64,000 bases of DNA from HK1 sp965202735 (GCA_965202735.1 OZ241844.1:3410001-3474000), one strand, 5' to 3'; shown: positions 33,993 to 43,401, numbered from the stretch's first letter. The notes: generated from the letters alone by a model not told the origin. Program-made: numbers and translations.

Positions 33993-34717
33993 GGCCCGAC
34001 GCCGACGAAGGAGAGAAACGCACCAACGAGGTCGGCACCGTCCTGCCCCTGCTCGAGACCCTGCCCGACATCGCCGGGCGCACCGTCACCGCCGATGCCC
34101 TGCTCACCCAGCGCACGCTGGCCTCCTACCTGCTCGGTCGCGGCGCGCACTACCTGTTCGCCGTAAAGGGCAACCACAAGACCCTGCTCAGCGATATCCG
34201 CCTCACTCTCGACCCGGACATCGCCCGACGCGCGCCGGACTTCGAGGACCACACCCCCAAGCCCGAGCACGGGCGCCGCGAGCGCCGCTCCCTCTGGGTC
34301 TGCGACACACTCAACGACTCTCTCGACTTCCCCGGCGTCGCACAGGTCTTCGCCGTGCGCCGCGAATCCGTCGCGGTCAAGTCCGGCAAACACCGTTGCG
34401 ACACCGCCTACGGCATCACCAGCCTGACCTCCGGGGCCGCACCGCCGCACCGCCTGCTCGCCCTCCAGCGCGGACACTGGACCATCGAGGCGACCCACCA
34501 CATCCTCGACTGGAGCTTCGACGAGGACCGCAGCCGTATCCGCTCGGGCCACGGACCAGAGAACATGACCCGGCTGCGACGCTTCGCCATCGGCCTCATC
34601 AAGGCGCGCGGGCTCGCCGTCGCCGAGACCATGCGCACTCTCGCCAGGAACCCGAGGCGGCTGCTCGACTGGCTCAAGATGACCGACAACGCCGCCCCCG
34701 CACCGGCTCCCGGCTGA
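33989..34717 (+). CDS. ISAs1-type transposase, C-terminal frame (copy 2)
   Basis: The 242 residues match the frame at 6044-6772. It contains the second Asp (TVTADALLTQ) and the Glu region (WTIEATHHILDW), so the DDE triad is complete only when joined with the upstream frame. The ATG overlaps the upstream TGA as ATGA, allowing reinitiation as an alternative. Confidence 0.85.
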   Translation: MRPDADEGEKRTNEVGTVLPLLETLPDIAGRTVTADALLTQRTLASYLLGRGAHYLFAVKGNHKTLLSDIRLTLDPDIARRAPDFEDHTPKPEHGRRERRSLWVCDTLNDSLDFPGVAQVFAVRRESVAVKSGKHRCDTAYGITSLTSGAAPPHRLLALQRGHWTIEATHHILDWSFDEDRSRIRSGHGPENMTRLRRFAIGLIKARGLAVAETMRTLARNPRRLLDWLKMTDNAAPAPAPG

Positions 34718-34956
34718 CCGCGCCTGCCCCGCTCCCATCCATCCTCTGCCCGCCCACCCTCGGCACGCGCCGGGTACGGGCGCTCATGCCCGCATGACCC
34801 CGACTCCGGCTCCCGTGCTCCGGCAGGACCCCTGTAGGGCGGCACGATGCCAGCCCCATCCAGCGTCCACCCCCCGCCCTGGTCGCCAACACAAAGCGCA
34901 CGGACCTTCATCGAACGCTCCGAAACGGCGGCAAACATCAGAACAAATTCGCCGTG

Positions 34957-34966
34957 CCCCGGTCGC
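34957..34966. repeat. 10-bp target-site duplication (right)
   Basis: CCCCGGTCGC, the second copy of the vapC target sequence created by insertion of the IS. Confidence 0.92.
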
Positions 34967-35404
34967 CCGGACGCGGTGCCGCGACCCCGGCAACGAGGTC
35001 TACCTCAGCGCCCTCTCCGGCTGGGAGATTTCGATCAAGCACCGGCTGGGCCGCCTGCCGCTGCCGGAACCGCCGACCCGTTACGTGGCCAGCCGCCGGA
35101 GCTGGCTGCTGATCGAGCCGCTCCCCTTCGACGAGGCGTGCGCCGCCCACGACGCGCTCCTGCCGCCTCACCACCGGGACCCGTTCGACCGGGGGCTCGT
35201 CTCGCAGGCGATTCTGCACGGCATGACGATCGTCACCCCCGACCCCGAGATCGCCCGCTATCCGGCTCCGGTACTCTGGTAGCTTCCCGCCGGCAGCGGC
35301 GGGCAGACTCCGCGGTGTCGTGCGCCTGATGTACGGACTCCGGTGCTCCGGCAGCTTCCCGCCGGCAGCGGCAGCGGCATTGGACAGTGACCGAAACAAG
35401 GTGC

Positions 35405-35525
35405 AGCAATTCCCGCCAGGCGGGAACATGCCCTCGAAATCCCCTCGACTGGACGCCCTGGTGGTCGGAATCGCGCCGGAATCCCCCCGCGGCGCGGCCT
35501 CTCCGGGCGCTGGCGGGAATTGCTG
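35405..35525 (+). repeat. 120-bp TIR repeat
   Basis: A 121-bp element that begins AGCAATTCCCGCCAGGCGGG and ends in the inverted counterpart GGCGGGAATTGCT. No coding capacity. It follows a 72-bp offset duplication of the vapC end (35275 and 35347). Confidence 0.85.
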
Positions 35526-35526
35526 A

Positions 35527-35592
35527 ACAAGGTTGCTGACCGTACCCGGAGGGGCCTCGCTCCCGCAGGATGGCGCGCTCGATACGTGGCAA
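35527..35592 (+). repeat. Dispersed 65-bp repeat, copy 2
   Basis: AACAAGGTTGCTGACC through GCGCTCGATACGTGG, related to 30708-30775 and, inverted, 63175-63235. Lies between the TIR repeat and the response-regulator gene. Confidence 0.6.
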
Positions 35593-35664
35593 AGTCATTC
35601 TCGTCAGCGTCCATTGGCAGCGGCTGAGCCGCTCCGATGCGCATTCTCCTCACCGAAGACGATG

Positions 35665-36354
35665 ATGCGCATTCTCCTCATCGAGGACGACCCGGAGACC
35701 TCCCGCTTCATCCGCAAGGGGCTGGAGGAGGCCGGCCACGTCCTGGACCTCGCCGGCGACGGCAGGCAGGGACTGCTGCTCGCGCTCGACGCCGAGCACG
35801 ACGCGGTGGTCGTCGACCGCATGCTCCCCGGGCTCGACGGCCTGTCCATCGTGCGGTCGCTGCGCGCCGCGGGCCGCACCACTCCGGTGCTGGTGCTGAG
35901 CGCGCTCGGCGAGGTCGACGACCGGGTGGAGGGCCTGCGCGCCGGAGGCGACGACTACCTCGTCAAGCCCTTCGCGCTGTCCGAGCTCTCGGCCCGGCTG
36001 GAAGCGCTGGTCCGGCGGCGCGGCGCCGGCGCCGATGCCGCCGCCGCGCCCGCCACCCGGCTCGCGGTGGCGGACCTGGAGATGGACCTCCTGGCCCGCA
36101 CCGTGAAGCGCGCCGGGCGGGCGGTCGAGCTCAAGCCCCGCGAGTTCCGGCTGCTCGAGTACCTGATGCGCCACGCCGGCCAGGTGGTCACCCGCACCAT
36201 GCTGCTGGAAGCGGTGTGGGACTACCACTTCGATCCCCAGACCAACGTCATCGACGTCCACGTGAGCCGGCTGCGCCGCAAGGTGGACCGGGGCTTCGGC
36301 CCGCCGCTCATCCACACCGCGCGCGGCGCGGGCTACATGGTCCGCGAGCCATGA
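35665..36354 (+). CDS. OmpR/QseB-type response regulator
   Basis: This 229-residue two-component regulator has a receiver domain (residues 1-115) with the acidic pair at 8-9, phospho-acceptor Asp51 (VVVDRMLPG) and the conserved Lys in VKPFALSE. The winged-helix OmpR domain (about 130-229) contains FRLLEYLMRH and TNVIDVHVSRLRRKVD. The start codon region is duplicated 28 bp upstream (GCGCATTCTCCTCA at 35640 and 35668); ATG 35662 or 35665 starts the real protein. It is followed by its sensor kinase at 36455. Signal unknown. Confidence 0.92.
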   Translation: MRILLIEDDPETSRFIRKGLEEAGHVLDLAGDGRQGLLLALDAEHDAVVVDRMLPGLDGLSIVRSLRAAGRTTPVLVLSALGEVDDRVEGLRAGGDDYLVKPFALSELSARLEALVRRRGAGADAAAAPATRLAVADLEMDLLARTVKRAGRAVELKPREFRLLEYLMRHAGQVVTRTMLLEAVWDYHFDPQTNVIDVHVSRLRRKVDRGFGPPLIHTARGAGYMVREP

Positions 36355-36454
36355 CCGCCATCCTCCCGGCACTGTCCTCCCGTGATCCCGGGCACCCGCG
36401 GCATCGCCATGGTCCGCGAGCCATGACCGTCCGCCCTCCCGGCGCCGGCCTCCC

Positions 36455-37894
36455 ATGACCTCGATCACGCGCAGCATCGCGTGGCGCATCGCCGTCGGGT
36501 ACGCGGTGCTGTTCGGAGCGTCGGTGGCCGCGCTTCTCGTCTTCATCTACATCTCGACCCAGGGCTACATGACCCGGCAGATGGAGGCGGTGATCGAGGC
36601 CGAGGTGCAGGGGCTGGCGGAGCGCTACCGCGTGGGCGGGGTGCGGGGCCTGCGCGCCCTCGTCCGCGACCGGATGGCGCGCAACCCCGCAAGCTCGTCG
36701 ATCTATCTGCTCGCGGACCCGACGTTCCGGATTCTGGCCGGCAACCTGAGCGACTGGCCGCAGGCGGCCCGGAGCGCGGACCCGTGGGTCGAGTTCGAGC
36801 TGTACACCACGGACGAAGCCGGCCGCCGCGAGACGCACCGCGCAAGAGCCCGGCATTTCCAGCTCCGGCGCGGCTTCCACCTCCTGGTCGGACGCAACCT
36901 GAGGGACTTCGAGGAGATGCGCGCGGCCATCGTGCGCAACGTGGCCTGGGGCGCCGTGGTCGCCGGAGTCCTCGCCATCGCCATCGCGTGGTGGCTGCGC
37001 CGGAGCGTGACGACGCGCATCGAGTCCATCAACCGGACCGCGCGCCGCATCATGGAAGGCGAGCTGTCGCAGCGCATCGAGAGCCAGGGCAGCGGCGACG
37101 AGTTCGACGCACTGGTCACCAACCTGAACGCGATGCTCGCGCGCATCGAGACCCTGATGGACGACGTGCGCAGGGTCTCGGACAACGTCGCGCACGATCT
37201 CCGCACTCCGCTCGGGCGACTGCGCACCCGGCTCGAGGCGCTTCGCGAGGCGGGCGGCGACGATGCGGCGGCGGCGCTCGCCGAGGATGCGCTGCGCGAA
37301 GCCGACCAGATGCTGGCGACCTTCAACGCGCTGCTTCGCATCGCGCGCATCGAGACCGGACAACGCCGACACGCCTTTGCCCCGGTGGACCTCGCCACCA
37401 TCGGGGACGATGTCGCCGATCTCTACGCGCCGGTCGCCGAGGCGCGCGGCATCACGTTCCGCCACTCCGGGGTCGCGGCGCCGGTCGTCGGGGATGCCGA
37501 CCTGCTCTTCCAGTCACTCGCGAACCTGCTCGACAACGCGATGAAGTACACCCCGCGGGGCGGCTCGGTGGCCCTGCACGTCACCTCCGACCACGACACG
37601 GCGACCGCGGTGGTCGGCGACACCGGCCCCGGCGTGCCGCCCGAGGAGCGCGAGGCGGTGCTGCGGCGGTTCTATCGGCTCGAGCCCGCGCGCGGCACCC
37701 CCGGCAGCGGACTCGGCCTGAGCCTCGTCGCCGCCGTCGCCCAGCTCCACGAGGCGGTGCTGACGCTCGACGACAACGCGCCGGGGCTCGTGGTGCGGCT
37801 GCGGTTCAGGCGGGCGGGACAGCGCTCGCAGGCGGCACCGGGCGCACCGCCGGAAGGCATGTCCTCGAAGTCGGGGCCTGCAATGGCGGGATAG
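36455..37894 (+). CDS. Sensor histidine kinase
   Basis: This 479-residue membrane kinase partners the response regulator at 35665. TM1 is about residues 11-33 and TM2 about 161-181, flanking a periplasmic sensor of about 125 residues. A HAMP domain follows (about 182-236), then the H box DNVAHDLRTPLG with His247 and a CA domain with NLLDNAMKYTP (N box), DTGPGVPP and GSGLGLSL (G boxes). The periplasmic domain matches no family I can name. About 100 bp separate it from the regulator, filled partly by a 72-bp offset copy of the regulator's end. Confidence 0.92.
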   Translation: MTSITRSIAWRIAVGYAVLFGASVAALLVFIYISTQGYMTRQMEAVIEAEVQGLAERYRVGGVRGLRALVRDRMARNPASSSIYLLADPTFRILAGNLSDWPQAARSADPWVEFELYTTDEAGRRETHRARARHFQLRRGFHLLVGRNLRDFEEMRAAIVRNVAWGAVVAGVLAIAIAWWLRRSVTTRIESINRTARRIMEGELSQRIESQGSGDEFDALVTNLNAMLARIETLMDDVRRVSDNVAHDLRTPLGRLRTRLEALREAGGDDAAAALAEDALREADQMLATFNALLRIARIETGQRRHAFAPVDLATIGDDVADLYAPVAEARGITFRHSGVAAPVVGDADLLFQSLANLLDNAMKYTPRGGSVALHVTSDHDTATAVVGDTGPGVPPEEREAVLRRFYRLEPARGTPGSGLGLSLVAAVAQLHEAVLTLDDNAPGLVVRLRFRRAGQRSQAAPGAPPEGMSSKSGPAMAG

Positions 37895-38050
37895 CGCTCG
37901 CAAGTGGCGCCGAGGGCTCCTCCGGCGCGTTCGCCGTCCGATGACGGACACTTGGCGTCGAGGCCGGCCGCACTCCTCCCGGTTCCGGCCGCACGCGCGG
38001 CGGGCGGAGTGAACGCTCCCCCCGCCGCGCGATGCGCCTCCGTGCGCAGC

Positions 38051-39568
38051 TCAGCCGCGGTCCAGGTCGATCGCGACGTAGCGCCGGTGTTCTCCGCGTT
38101 CGACGAGCAGCAGCACCGGCTTGTCCCCGGCGGCCGCCGACCGGACCGCGCCGGCCACATCGCCGGGAGCGTTCACCGTCGCGCTGCCCGCACGCACGAT
38201 GACGTCGCCGGGCCGGAGCCCGTTGCGCGCGGCCGGGCTGCCGGGGGCGACCTCGGCGATGGTGACGCCCGCCTTCCCCGGCTCGCCGCGCGGGGCGAGC
38301 ATCACGCCGAGCTTCACTCCGTCGCCGTCCGGGGCCGGGGCCGCGGCGAGCCGGTGCCGCCCCTGCGCGCCGATGGTCGCGGTGAGGGTCTCCCGGGCAC
38401 CATTGCGCCACACCTCGATCTCGACCTCCGTCCCCGAACCGATGTCCGCGACGATGCGGGGCAGGTCCTTCATCGTGTCGAGCGTCCGGCCATTGAACGA
38501 GAGAATGACGTCCCCGGAGCGCAGCCCGGCTGCCCGGGCCGGCCCGTCCTCCATGACCGACGCGACCAGCGCGCCCTTCGCGTCTTCGAGCCCCAGCGCC
38601 TCGGCCAGCGTCTCGTCGACATGCTGGATCTGCACTCCGAGCCATCCTCGGTCGACCCTGCCGTCCGTGCGCAGCGATTCGATGACCGGCCTGGCGACGT
38701 TCGCGGGGATCGCGAACCCGATGCCGACGCTGCCACCGTTGGGGCTGAATATCGCGGTGTTCACGCCGACCACCCGACCGCCGCGGTCGAACAGGGGACC
38801 TCCGGAGTTGCCGCGGTTGATCGGAGCGTCGAGCTGGAGGAAGTCGTCGTAGGGGCCGGAGCCGATGTCGCGCCCGCGGCCCGAGACGATGCCCGCGGTG
38901 ACGGTGCCGCCGAGCCCGAAGGGGTTCCCGACCGCGACCACCCAGTCGCCGACCCGCGTCCGGTCGGAATCCCCGAACTCGACCGCCGGCAGCGGCCCGC
39001 CGGCGTCGACCTCGACGAGCGCGAGATCGGTCTTCGGGTCGACGCCCACGACCTCGGCCTCGAGCTTGCGTCCGTCCTGCAGCGTCACCGTCACCGCGTC
39101 CGCCCCCCGCACCACGTGGTGGCTGGTGACGATGAGCCCGGACGCGTCGACGATGAACCCCGAGCCGACGCCCTCGGCCCGCGGCGGACCGGGAATGGCG
39201 AGCTCCGGCATCGACCGGAAGTGCCGGAAGAACTCGGGAAGCTCCGTTCCGGGCCCCTGCCACTGTCTCCGCCACTTCATGCGCGAGTGCGCGGCGGGCC
39301 GGATGGCGCGGGTGACCTCGACATTGACGACCGCGGGCCGCACCTCGCTCACGAGGTCGGCGAAGCCGCCCTGCATCGCGGCCATCGTGGCAGTGCCCGT
39401 GGCAGTACCCGTGCCCGGCGCGGCGTTCGCCGGGCTCCAGGGCTCGCCGACCGCGACGGCGCCGACGACCGCGGCCGATACCGCGGCCGCGACCAGAGTG
39501 CGTCCGGTCCGGGATCTCCGTGAAGTGGTGGTCCGGGGTCTCCGGGGAATGGTGGTGCCGGTTGTCAT
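38051..39568 (-). CDS. htrA: HtrA/DegP-type periplasmic serine protease
   Basis: This 505-residue envelope protease/chaperone has an N-terminal hydrophobic signal or anchor (about residues 24-42). The trypsin-like domain has catalytic His151 (TSHHVV), Asp181 (KTDLAL) and Ser255 (GNSGGP), and two PDZ domains follow (GWLGVQIQHV; GVTIAEVAPGSPAARNGLRP). I start at ATG 39568, which has AGGAGGG at 8 bp, rather than the upstream ATG. It converges with the two-component genes, and envelope-stress control by that pair is possible but not shown. Confidence 0.93.
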   Translation of the reverse strand: MTTGTTIPRRPRTTTSRRSRTGRTLVAAAVSAAVVGAVAVGEPWSPANAAPGTGTATGTATMAAMQGGFADLVSEVRPAVVNVEVTRAIRPAAHSRMKWRRQWQGPGTELPEFFRHFRSMPELAIPGPPRAEGVGSGFIVDASGLIVTSHHVVRGADAVTVTLQDGRKLEAEVVGVDPKTDLALVEVDAGGPLPAVEFGDSDRTRVGDWVVAVGNPFGLGGTVTAGIVSGRGRDIGSGPYDDFLQLDAPINRGNSGGPLFDRGGRVVGVNTAIFSPNGGSVGIGFAIPANVARPVIESLRTDGRVDRGWLGVQIQHVDETLAEALGLEDAKGALVASVMEDGPARAAGLRSGDVILSFNGRTLDTMKDLPRIVADIGSGTEVEIEVWRNGARETLTATIGAQGRHRLAAAPAPDGDGVKLGVMLAPRGEPGKAGVTIAEVAPGSPAARNGLRPGDVIVRAGSATVNAPGDVAGAVRSAAAGDKPVLLLVERGEHRRYVAIDLDRG

Positions 39569-39778
39569 GCGTCTGCCCTCCTGTGTGCGTTTGTGCATCG
39601 CCGGGACCGACGAATGCGATCCGGCGTGAGGGCAGGATGGGCCCGGGCGGGTTGCCGGCCGGTGGACGGATCATGAACGTTTGTTCATGGTTGCGGGCGT
39701 GAGCGGGAATCGCCGGCGCCGCGGCGTTTGTCGCTGGATATCGACCCTCCCTTCAGGCGCACTTCTCATTGGACGAGC

Positions 39779-39898
39779 AGCAATTCCCGCCAAGCGGGAA
39801 CAGGCCCCTGAAATCCCCTCGACTCGGCGTCCCGAGGGTCGAAATTGCACCAGAATCCCACCATGGTACGGCCTCTCCGGGCGCTGGCGGGAATCGCT
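39779..39898 (+). repeat. 120-bp TIR repeat
   Basis: Full copy, AGCAATTCCCGCCAAGCGGG to GGCGGGAATCGCT. Lies in the htrA-dehydrogenase intergenic region. Confidence 0.85.
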
Positions 39899-39929
39899 GT
39901 TGGACAAGACTCGGCGTTCCCACGAGCCG

Positions 39930-40060
39930 GGCTACCCGGCTACCATGGACGAAGCTCGGACTTTCACGACGTGGCGGATGGCGCGGTCCATGCCGTCGCC
40001 GGCGCGCCAACCCGACTGCCATGGACGAAGCCCGGACCTTCACGACCGCATCGCTGCCGC
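39930..40060. repeat. 76-bp offset direct repeat
   Basis: CCATGGACGAAGCTCGGAC followed by TTTCACGAC at 39944 recurs with few changes at 40020. The rest of 39600-40154 holds no recognised gene apart from the TIR repeat at 39779. Confidence 0.7.
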
Positions 40061-40154
40061 ACGCCGTCCTGTCCGCCAGCCGCATCCGCGAGCTCCGCGA
40101 CGCACCGGGCACACGCACCGAACCGCATCGAAGCTCACAGGGAGAGCCAGCCCG

Positions 40155-41120
40155 ATGAACCTGCCCGAACCGTCATCCATCCGCCGCATCGGCGTCATCG
40201 GCGCCGGCACCATCGGAGCCTCGTGGGCCGCGTACTTCCTCGCCCGCGGGATGGACGTGCAGGCGTGGGACCCGGCGCCCGGCGGGGAGACCGCGCTGCG
40301 CGCGTTCGTCGAGCGCGCATGGCCCACCCTCGAAGGACTCGGTGCGGTCGTGGACGGCGCGAGTCCCGGGCGGCTCACCTTCCATCCCGGCCCCGCCGCG
40401 GCGATCGAAGGCGTCGCGTTCGTGCAGGAGAGCGCTCCGGAGGACCTCGACGTGAAGCGGGCGCTCTACGCGGACATCGACGCCGCGCTGCCGGCCGACG
40501 CGGTCATGTCGAGCTCGACCTCGGGCCTCGTCATGTCGGAGCTCCAGGCCGGATTCCCGAACGCGGCGCGCTTCGTGGTGGGGCATCCGTTCAACCCGCC
40601 GCACCTCGTTCCCCTCGTCGAGGTGGTAGGGGGCGCGCACACCGATGCGGCCGTGGTCGACTGGACCGTCGGCTTCTACGACGCGCACGGCAAGAAGGCG
40701 GTCCGGCTCAACCACGAGGCGCCGGGCCACCTCGTCAACCGGCTGCAGGCCGCGCTGTGGCGCGAGGCGATGGACGCGGTGCTCACGGGGCTCGCGAGCG
40801 TGGAGGATGTCGACGACGCCATCAAGTACGGTCCGGGGCTGCGCCTGAGCGTCATGGGTCCGTTCGAGCTGTGCCACCTCGCGGGCGGTCCCGGAGGATT
40901 CTCGAACTTCCTCGACCACTTCGGCGACGCGCTCCAGCACTGGATGGACGACATGCGGACGGTCGAGCTCACGCCGGACGTGCGGGCGAGGCTGAAGTCG
41001 CTCGTCGCCGGGGCCGTCGGCGAACGCGAGTACGCGTCCATCGCGAGCGAACGCGATACCCTGCTGCTGCCGGTGCTCGGCACGCTCGCGCGCACCCGGC
41101 GCGAGCACGGACTGTACTGA
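40155..41120 (+). CDS. L-carnitine dehydrogenase-like / 3-hydroxyacyl-CoA dehydrogenase family
   Basis: This 321-residue NAD-dependent dehydrogenase has the Rossmann motif GVIGAGTIGASWAAYFL, then VQESAPEDLDVKRALYA, SSSTSGLVMSELQAG, and VGHPFNPPHLVPLVEVVGG with the catalytic His. Length and motifs fit L-carnitine dehydrogenase (carnitine to 3-dehydrocarnitine) as known from Pseudomonas, although the wider family includes 3-hydroxybutyryl-CoA dehydrogenases. ATG 40155 is the family start; the frame is open upstream through repeats. It is followed by two SDR genes, possibly a catabolic set. The other carnitine genes are not in the window. Confidence 0.75.
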   Translation: MNLPEPSSIRRIGVIGAGTIGASWAAYFLARGMDVQAWDPAPGGETALRAFVERAWPTLEGLGAVVDGASPGRLTFHPGPAAAIEGVAFVQESAPEDLDVKRALYADIDAALPADAVMSSSTSGLVMSELQAGFPNAARFVVGHPFNPPHLVPLVEVVGGAHTDAAVVDWTVGFYDAHGKKAVRLNHEAPGHLVNRLQAALWREAMDAVLTGLASVEDVDDAIKYGPGLRLSVMGPFELCHLAGGPGGFSNFLDHFGDALQHWMDDMRTVELTPDVRARLKSLVAGAVGEREYASIASERDTLLLPVLGTLARTRREHGLY

Positions 41121-41332
41121 GGCCGGAAGCGCCGCCGAGCGTTCGACACCGGGGAGAGGCGCGGCTGACATGGTTCGAGCCGGGCGCCTGTACCGAGGCC
41201 GGAAGCGCCGTCGAGCGTTCGACGGGTCGCGTCCATCAGCCACCGCCGCGGCGAGGGTTCCCGTATCGGGGCCGGAGGCGCGGCCGAGCGTCGCCGGGCC
41301 GGGGAGCCGCGGCGCAAGCCGGGAGGGTCCTG

Positions 41333-42190
41333 ATGATGGGTATGGAGCTCGAAGGCAAGGTCGCCGTCGTCACCGGGGCGGCCGGAGGATTCGGACGGGA
41401 GCTGGTGCGCGGCCTGCTGGGCGCCGGCGCGAAGGTGGCCGCGCTCGACGTCGACGAGAGGCGTCTCGACGAGCTCGCGGCCATGCACGAGGCGTCCTCG
41501 GGGACGGGCCGCCTCGTCACCGCCCGCACCGACATCTCGCGCCACGAGGAGTGCGAAGCCGCGATCGCGCAAGTCCGCGCGAGCCTCGGGGGGCTGCACA
41601 TCCTCGTCAACAACGGCGCGCTGGGGATGGGGGTCATCCGCATCGACCACATGACCGAGCTCGTCGGGATCCACGAGATCACGCCCGGAATGTGGGACCG
41701 GTTCGTCACCGTGAACCTCTCCGGGGCGTGGTACATGACCCGCGCCGCCATCGACGGGATGCTCGCGCAGGGCTGGGGGCGCATCGTGAACGTCACCACG
41801 AGCTTCTTCACCATGCTGCGCGGGCGGTTCCACCCCTATGGCCCGGCCAAGGCCGGGCTCGAGGCGATGTCGGCGGGACACGCCGCGGAGTTCGGGGGCC
41901 GGGGCGTCACGGTGAACGTGGTGGTGCCCGGCGGACCGTCGGACACCCCCATGGTGCCCGTGGAGGCCGGCTTCGACCGGAGCGCGATGATCCCGCCGTC
42001 GGCGATGGTGCCGCCGGTCCTCTGGCTCTGCTCCGAGGCCGGGGGCGCGTACACCGGGCATCGGTACGTGGCCGCGAACTGGGACACCGGAGCCGATCCG
42101 GCGGATGCGGCCCGGGGCTGCCGCGCTCCGATCGGGTGGCCGAACCTGGCGCAGAGCCCGGTCTGGCCGGGAGGCAGGCCGGATGAATGA
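41333..42190 (+). CDS. Short-chain dehydrogenase/reductase
   Basis: This 285-residue SDR has the cofactor motif TGAAGGFGREL, a DISRHEECE segment, NNGALGMG in place of NNAG, a Ser region (VTTSFFTML) and YGPAK as the catalytic YxxxK. Substrate unknown. It starts at the first of two ATGs behind GGGAGGG. The 210-bp gap before it contains a 76-bp offset copy of the preceding gene's end. Co-oriented with the carnitine-dehydrogenase-like gene. Confidence 0.85.
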   Translation: MMGMELEGKVAVVTGAAGGFGRELVRGLLGAGAKVAALDVDERRLDELAAMHEASSGTGRLVTARTDISRHEECEAAIAQVRASLGGLHILVNNGALGMGVIRIDHMTELVGIHEITPGMWDRFVTVNLSGAWYMTRAAIDGMLAQGWGRIVNVTTSFFTMLRGRFHPYGPAKAGLEAMSAGHAAEFGGRGVTVNVVVPGGPSDTPMVPVEAGFDRSAMIPPSAMVPPVLWLCSEAGGAYTGHRYVAANWDTGADPADAARGCRAPIGWPNLAQSPVWPGGRPDE

Positions 42191-42276
42191 GCTCTGGCCG
42201 TGCGGGGCCGGCGCCGTGCCGGGTGCGGCGCCCGAGGCGGAGCGGCCCGCGGCAGCTCCGAACACGACCGGAGGAC

Positions 42277-42396
42277 AGCGATTCCCGCCAGCGCCCGGAA
42301 GAGACCGTATCGTGTTGGAATGTGGTGCGATTTCGACCTTCGGGGCGTCGAGTCGAGGGGATTTCGAGGGTCTGTTCCCGCCTGGCGGGAATTCCT
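42277..42396 (-). repeat. 120-bp TIR repeat
   Basis: Full copy in the orientation opposite to those at 35405 and 39779. It sits between two SDR genes and supplies the sequence just before the ribosome site of the next gene. Confidence 0.85.
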
Positions 42397-42414
42397 GACC
42401 GGAGGAGACGTTCG

Positions 42415-43197
42415 ATGGATCTGAATCTCAGGGGCAGGACGGTGCTGGTGACCGGCGCGTCGAAAGGTATCGGGCGAGGGTGCGCCGAGCTGTTCGCGGC
42501 GGAGGGCGCGAACGTGCATCTCGCCGCCCGCAGCCGCGATCTGCTGGAAGCGGCAAGCCGGGAGATCCGCTCGAGCCACCAGGTCGACGCCCGGGTCCAT
42601 CCCCTCGATCTCTCCGCCCGCGGCGCGGCGGAGGAGCTCGCGGAGCGCTGCGGCGACGCCGACATCCTGGTCAACAACGCCGGCGCCATCCCGGGCGGCG
42701 ACATCGACCGGGTCGGCGAGGCGCGCTGGCGCGAGGCGTGGGATCTGAAGGTCTTCGGCTACATCAACACCACCCGCCAGTTCCATCGCCTCATGCGGGA
42801 GCGCGGCCACGGGGTGATCGTCAACGTGATCGGGCTCGCGGGAGAGAAGTTCGACGCCGGCTACATCGCGGGCACCACCGGCAACGCCTCGCTCATGGCG
42901 TTCACGCGCGGCATCGGCAGCACCAGCATCGACCACGGGGTGCGCATCCTCGGCGTGAACCCCGGCGCGGTCGCGACCGATCGCATCCGCACGCTGCTCA
43001 CCACGCGGGCGGAGTCGGAGCTGGGGGACGGCTCGAGGTGGCACGAGTTCTTCTCGAAGCTGCCGCTCGGCCGGGCCGCTTCGGTGGAGGAGGTCGCGAA
43101 CGTCGTGGTGTTCCTCGCTTCCGAGCGCGCGAGCTACCTGAGCGGAATCGTCGTCACCATCGACGGAGGACAGGCCGCGCGCGGCGGGAGCTTCTGA
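42415..43197 (+). CDS. Short-chain dehydrogenase/reductase lacking the canonical YxxxK
   Basis: This 260-residue SDR has TGASKGIGRGC, NNAGAIPGG, and the C-terminal LSGIVVTIDGGQAARGG. Where classical SDRs carry YxxxK it reads YIAGTTGNASLMAFTRGIG, so the catalytic Lys is missing or moved. This variant occurs in an SDR subgroup of unclear substrate. The start follows GGAGGAG at 7 bp. The ribosome site lies right next to a TIR repeat, so that repeat forms the 5' untranslated region. Confidence 0.85.
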   Translation: MDLNLRGRTVLVTGASKGIGRGCAELFAAEGANVHLAARSRDLLEAASREIRSSHQVDARVHPLDLSARGAAEELAERCGDADILVNNAGAIPGGDIDRVGEARWREAWDLKVFGYINTTRQFHRLMRERGHGVIVNVIGLAGEKFDAGYIAGTTGNASLMAFTRGIGSTSIDHGVRILGVNPGAVATDRIRTLLTTRAESELGDGSRWHEFFSKLPLGRAASVEEVANVVVFLASERASYLSGIVVTIDGGQAARGGSF

Positions 43198-43401
43198 GCG
43201 GGAGCTTCCGAAGGCTTGTGGCTCTCGCCAGACGTCTGTTACGGGCGGGGCGCTGTCGACCGCTACCGATCGATGCGCTCAGGACGTCGGAACGGATGCC
43301 CTCCTGGTGGAAATGCGCACGTTCGAGAGAACAATGTCCCGGATCGCCGGGCTACAGGCGCGGGTCGAAGGCGCAGGAGATCGACTCCACCGCTGCCGTA
43401 T

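Larger units (their letters stand above)
32818..34956 (+). mobile_element. ISAs1-type IS with DruA-like domain, copy 2
   Basis: Same 2139-bp length and same encoded proteins as the copy at 5805-7943, opposite orientation. Flanked by a perfect 10-bp target duplication within vapC, showing genuine transposition. The two matching copies bracket about 25 kb in inverted orientation and could invert it by recombination. Confidence 0.95.
32747..35282 (+). pseudogene. vapC: VapC PIN-domain toxin interrupted by IS
   Basis: Removing the IS (32818-34956) and one copy of the 10-bp duplication restores a continuous PIN protein of about 128 residues: RLLLDTCTFLWLAADDPRLT with the first catalytic Asp, then NEVYLSALSGWEISIKHRLG, DPFDRGLVSQAI and TIVTPD. 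The junction is exactly in frame, so the gene was intact when hit. The toxin RNase is now inactive. Its start overlaps the Phd-type antitoxin. Confidence 0.92.

Noticed and set aside
37904..39523. 539-codon plus-strand frame opposite htrA
   Set aside because: Antisense shadow; HtrA on the other strand has an intact catalytic triad and PDZ domains.
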